Positions 15,916 through 17,046 of a DNA stretch of 17,046 nucleotides are shown piece after piece. Positions within the stretch are counted from its first letter, which is position 1, and every line of letters starts with the position of its first letter. A program made the translations under genes and the position numbers. Location: positions 954 through 17,999 of the forward strand of contig DMQT01000052.1 in assembly GCA_003455595.1 (NCBI GenBank), given 5' to 3'. This DNA comes from Betaproteobacteria bacterium. Its GTDB lineage: Bacteria; Pseudomonadota; Gammaproteobacteria; Burkholderiales; Sulfuriferulaceae. The notes beneath the pieces were generated by a model, which saw only the letters and a program-made list of their open reading frames with translations, was not told the DNA's origin and ran no database searches.

Positions 15916-16153
15916 ACGGAAAAATTCAGAGCGGGGCGGATCATGTTCCTATTCTAAACGACCTGACCGTATAGCCATAGAATTCGGTACTTCAATACTT
16001 CAGAAGTCTTGGAATATTGAAACTCGGCACCGCTGCTTTATTTGCGCTTGTGCCATCAACGTAACTAACGAGCGCTTTTTGGCGAAGTTAAAAAAATAAC
16101 CATGACTGTGTTCCGGCGTATTCTGTAACGGCTAGCGTGCAAATTACAGGCAG
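15916..16153 (-). promoter_or_regulatory. 238-base upstream region of rsgA with candidate promoter and inverted repeat
   Basis: No credible gene is seen here. On the minus strand a candidate promoter for rsgA is TTGAAG (15995-15990), a 16-base spacer, then TATACG (15973-15968), four of six matches in each box. An inverted repeat TTCAATA / TATTGAA (15991-15997 and 16015-16021) overlaps its -35 side, and a smaller one, ACTTC-A-GAAGT, lies inside its loop at 15997-16007. Near the phhB end, CTGTAA and TTACAG (16123-16128 and 16144-16149) form another inverted repeat without a clear T-run. These could be an operator and a weak terminator, but the evidence is thin. Confidence 0.35.
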
Positions 16154-16492
16154 CTAAAAGTCGAGTAGATTGTCCAGTTTGCTCGCGCAAATGAAATCGT
16201 TAAGCGTCAGGCCTTTTACCGCATGCGTCGTGTACGTGACCTTGCATTGCTTGAAGCCCACATTCAGGTCGGGATGATGGTCTTCGCGATGAGAGATCCA
16301 GGCGCTGGCGTTGACGAAAGCCAGCGTTTGATAATAGTTCTTGAACGGATAGGTTTTAACGATGGCGTTATCCGTTTGCATCCAGCCAGAGAGCTGGCGG
16401 AGCAAGCGGTCAACTTCGGACTGCGCAAGGGCGGAGTCACCTTCCTTGCAAGCCTGGCAGGAAAGCTGGGTCAGATCGCGCGTATCTGACAT
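16154..16492 (-). CDS. phhB: Pterin-4a-carbinolamine dehydratase
   Basis: A 112-residue member of the PCD/DCoH family, which dehydrates 4a-hydroxytetrahydrobiopterin after aromatic amino acid hydroxylation. The signature EDHHPDLNVGF begins at Glu70, with His72, His73 and Pro74, followed by YTTHAVKGLTLND with His90 and Asp99. The N-terminus has a CQAC pair (Cys12, Cys15) seen in many bacterial members. There is no phenylalanine hydroxylase gene in the window; in bacteria lacking one, this family has been linked to pterin recycling for other uses. It starts five bases after the cytochrome gene's stop, so the two are cotranscribed. The symbol phhB follows family usage. Confidence 0.9.
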   Translation of the reverse strand: MSDTRDLTQLSCQACKEGDSALAQSEVDRLLRQLSGWMQTDNAIVKTYPFKNYYQTLAFVNASAWISHREDHHPDLNVGFKQCKVTYTTHAVKGLTLNDFICASKLDNLLDF

Positions 16493-16497
16493 GACGT

Positions 16498-16806
16498 TTA
16501 TTTAAATTTGTAGTACTGTTGGTTCAGGTAAGCGTCAACGTGCATCTCGTCCTCAGGAAACCAGTTGGCGCCAGTATTGGCGTTGCACGCGGCAACGCGC
16601 GCGGCCAATTGCTGTGGCGTTTTAACTTTGCGGTCGGCGCGGGTATAGATTTTGGAACCATCGCCACCGAACATCTGGGCATGACAGCTCAGGCACGATT
16701 TATCCACAAGCGTTTTGCCAATTTTTGGGTCGCCTTTTTCAAATGGCGCTGCATTCACTGTGGTCATTGCGGTAAGTAACACAACTGCGGTTAGCGTTCT
16801 TTTCAT
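16498..16806 (-). CDS. Small secreted monoheme cytochrome c
   Basis: A 102-residue class I-like cytochrome c. It begins with a signal peptide (MKRTLTAVVLLTAMTTVNA, likely cut near residue 19-20), followed by the haem attachment motif CLSCH (38-42). Met88 in FPEDEMHVDAYLN is the likely second axial ligand, by position in the C-terminal helix region. An additional cysteine, Cys74, is present. It should act in the periplasm as an electron carrier; the partner is unknown. The start at 16806 has GAGGA at 16818-16814. It lies between an M48 peptidase gene (31 bases before) and phhB (5 bases after), all on the minus strand and probably one transcript. The c-type haem is certain; the pathway is not. 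Confidence 0.9.
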   Translation of the reverse strand: MKRTLTAVVLLTAMTTVNAAPFEKGDPKIGKTLVDKSCLSCHAQMFGGDGSKIYTRADRKVKTPQQLAARVAACNANTGANWFPEDEMHVDAYLNQQYYKFK

Positions 16807-16836
16807 GGATGCATCCTCGTAATAGATAAATGATTG

Positions 16837-17046
16837 TTAATTATGCGCCGCTGCTTGCAAACGTGCTATACGCTGCTGCGCACCTGGGTGGGAATCATAG
16901 AACAGCGCGTAGAGCGGATCAGGCGTGAGCGTGGCAGCGTTGTCCCGATACAGTTTGGTCAATGCACTAATCAGGCTGTGCGCTTCGGATTGCCGCGCGG
17001 CATAGTTGTCAGCCTCAAATTCGTGCTTGCGTGAATACAGGCTGGC
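16837..17046 (-). CDS. M48 family zinc metallopeptidase (C-terminal 69 residues; runs off the right edge)
   Basis: The minus-strand frame entering from the right edge and ending at TAA (16839-16837) encodes the C-terminus of an M48 (Ste24/HtpX-like) peptidase. SRKHEFEADNYAA carries the glutamate that is the third zinc ligand of the family. It is followed by LISALTKLYRDNAATLTPDPLY and then FYDSHPGAQQRIARL, typical of CAAX-protease-like Ste24 homologues in betaproteobacteria. The HExxH motif and the membrane helices must lie outside the window. The frame has no start here, so the gene is partial. It is followed after 30 bases by the cytochrome c gene on the same strand. Confidence 0.88.
   Translation of the reverse strand, partial: ASLYSRKHEFEADNYAARQSEAHSLISALTKLYRDNAATLTPDPLYALFYDSHPGAQQRIARLQAAAHN

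Noticed and set aside
15875..16099. 74-codon plus-strand frame across the rsgA start and upstream region
   Set aside because: It is antisense to the rsgA N-terminus at one end, has no ribosome-binding site and no recognisable motif.

Overview
The window looks like ordinary chromosome from a betaproteobacterium, probably of the Nitrosomonadales/Gallionellaceae-Sulfuricellaceae kind. This is inferred from gene content and order: rpsT beside a DUF3579 gene, argD-argF-argG in a block, rsgA beside a pterin dehydratase and an M48 peptidase, a secreted DsrE-like protein and a small c-type cytochrome. No taxonomic marker such as rRNA is present. I see no CRISPR array, insertion sequence, prophage, tRNA or rRNA.

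Positions 1-7391, minus strand: a long envelope/translation/isoprenoid cluster read in the order murJ, ribF, ileS, lspA, fkpB, yefM, yoeB, ispH (ispH runs off the left edge). This is the classic proteobacterial ribF-ileS-lspA-fkpB-ispH operon with two differences. murJ is placed upstream, and a complete YefM-YoeB type II toxin-antitoxin module with its own promoter and palindromic operator is wedged between fkpB and the essential gene ispH. A good promoter lies between murJ and ribF.

Positions 7392-9729: the divergent ribosomal protein gene rpsT with a clear promoter; a convergent DUF3579 gene on the minus strand; then a plus-strand group made of a 31-codon single-helix membrane miniprotein, a four-helix membrane protein related to the PuuD (urate oxidase N-terminal) membrane domain, and the iron superoxide dismutase sodB, closed by a strong intrinsic terminator.

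Positions 9759-14455, plus strand: argD, argF and argG overlap by a few bases and convert N-acetylglutamate semialdehyde and then ornithine to argininosuccinate. They are followed closely by ppnP (nucleoside phosphorylase), yajQ (nucleotide-binding protein) and a two-CBS-domain protein.

Positions 14488-17046, minus strand: in transcript order a truncated M48 peptidase, a secreted monoheme cytochrome c, a pterin-4a-carbinolamine dehydratase, then after a 238-base gap the ribosome-assembly GTPase rsgA and a secreted DsrE-family protein. A long stem-loop spans the rsgA stop codon and appears to cover the Shine-Dalgarno sequence of the DsrE-like gene.

Most of the window is housekeeping. The parts most worth a second look are the toxin-antitoxin module placed where it may control ispH, the unannotated miniprotein upstream of the PuuD-like gene and sodB, and the rsgA/DsrE stem-loop.
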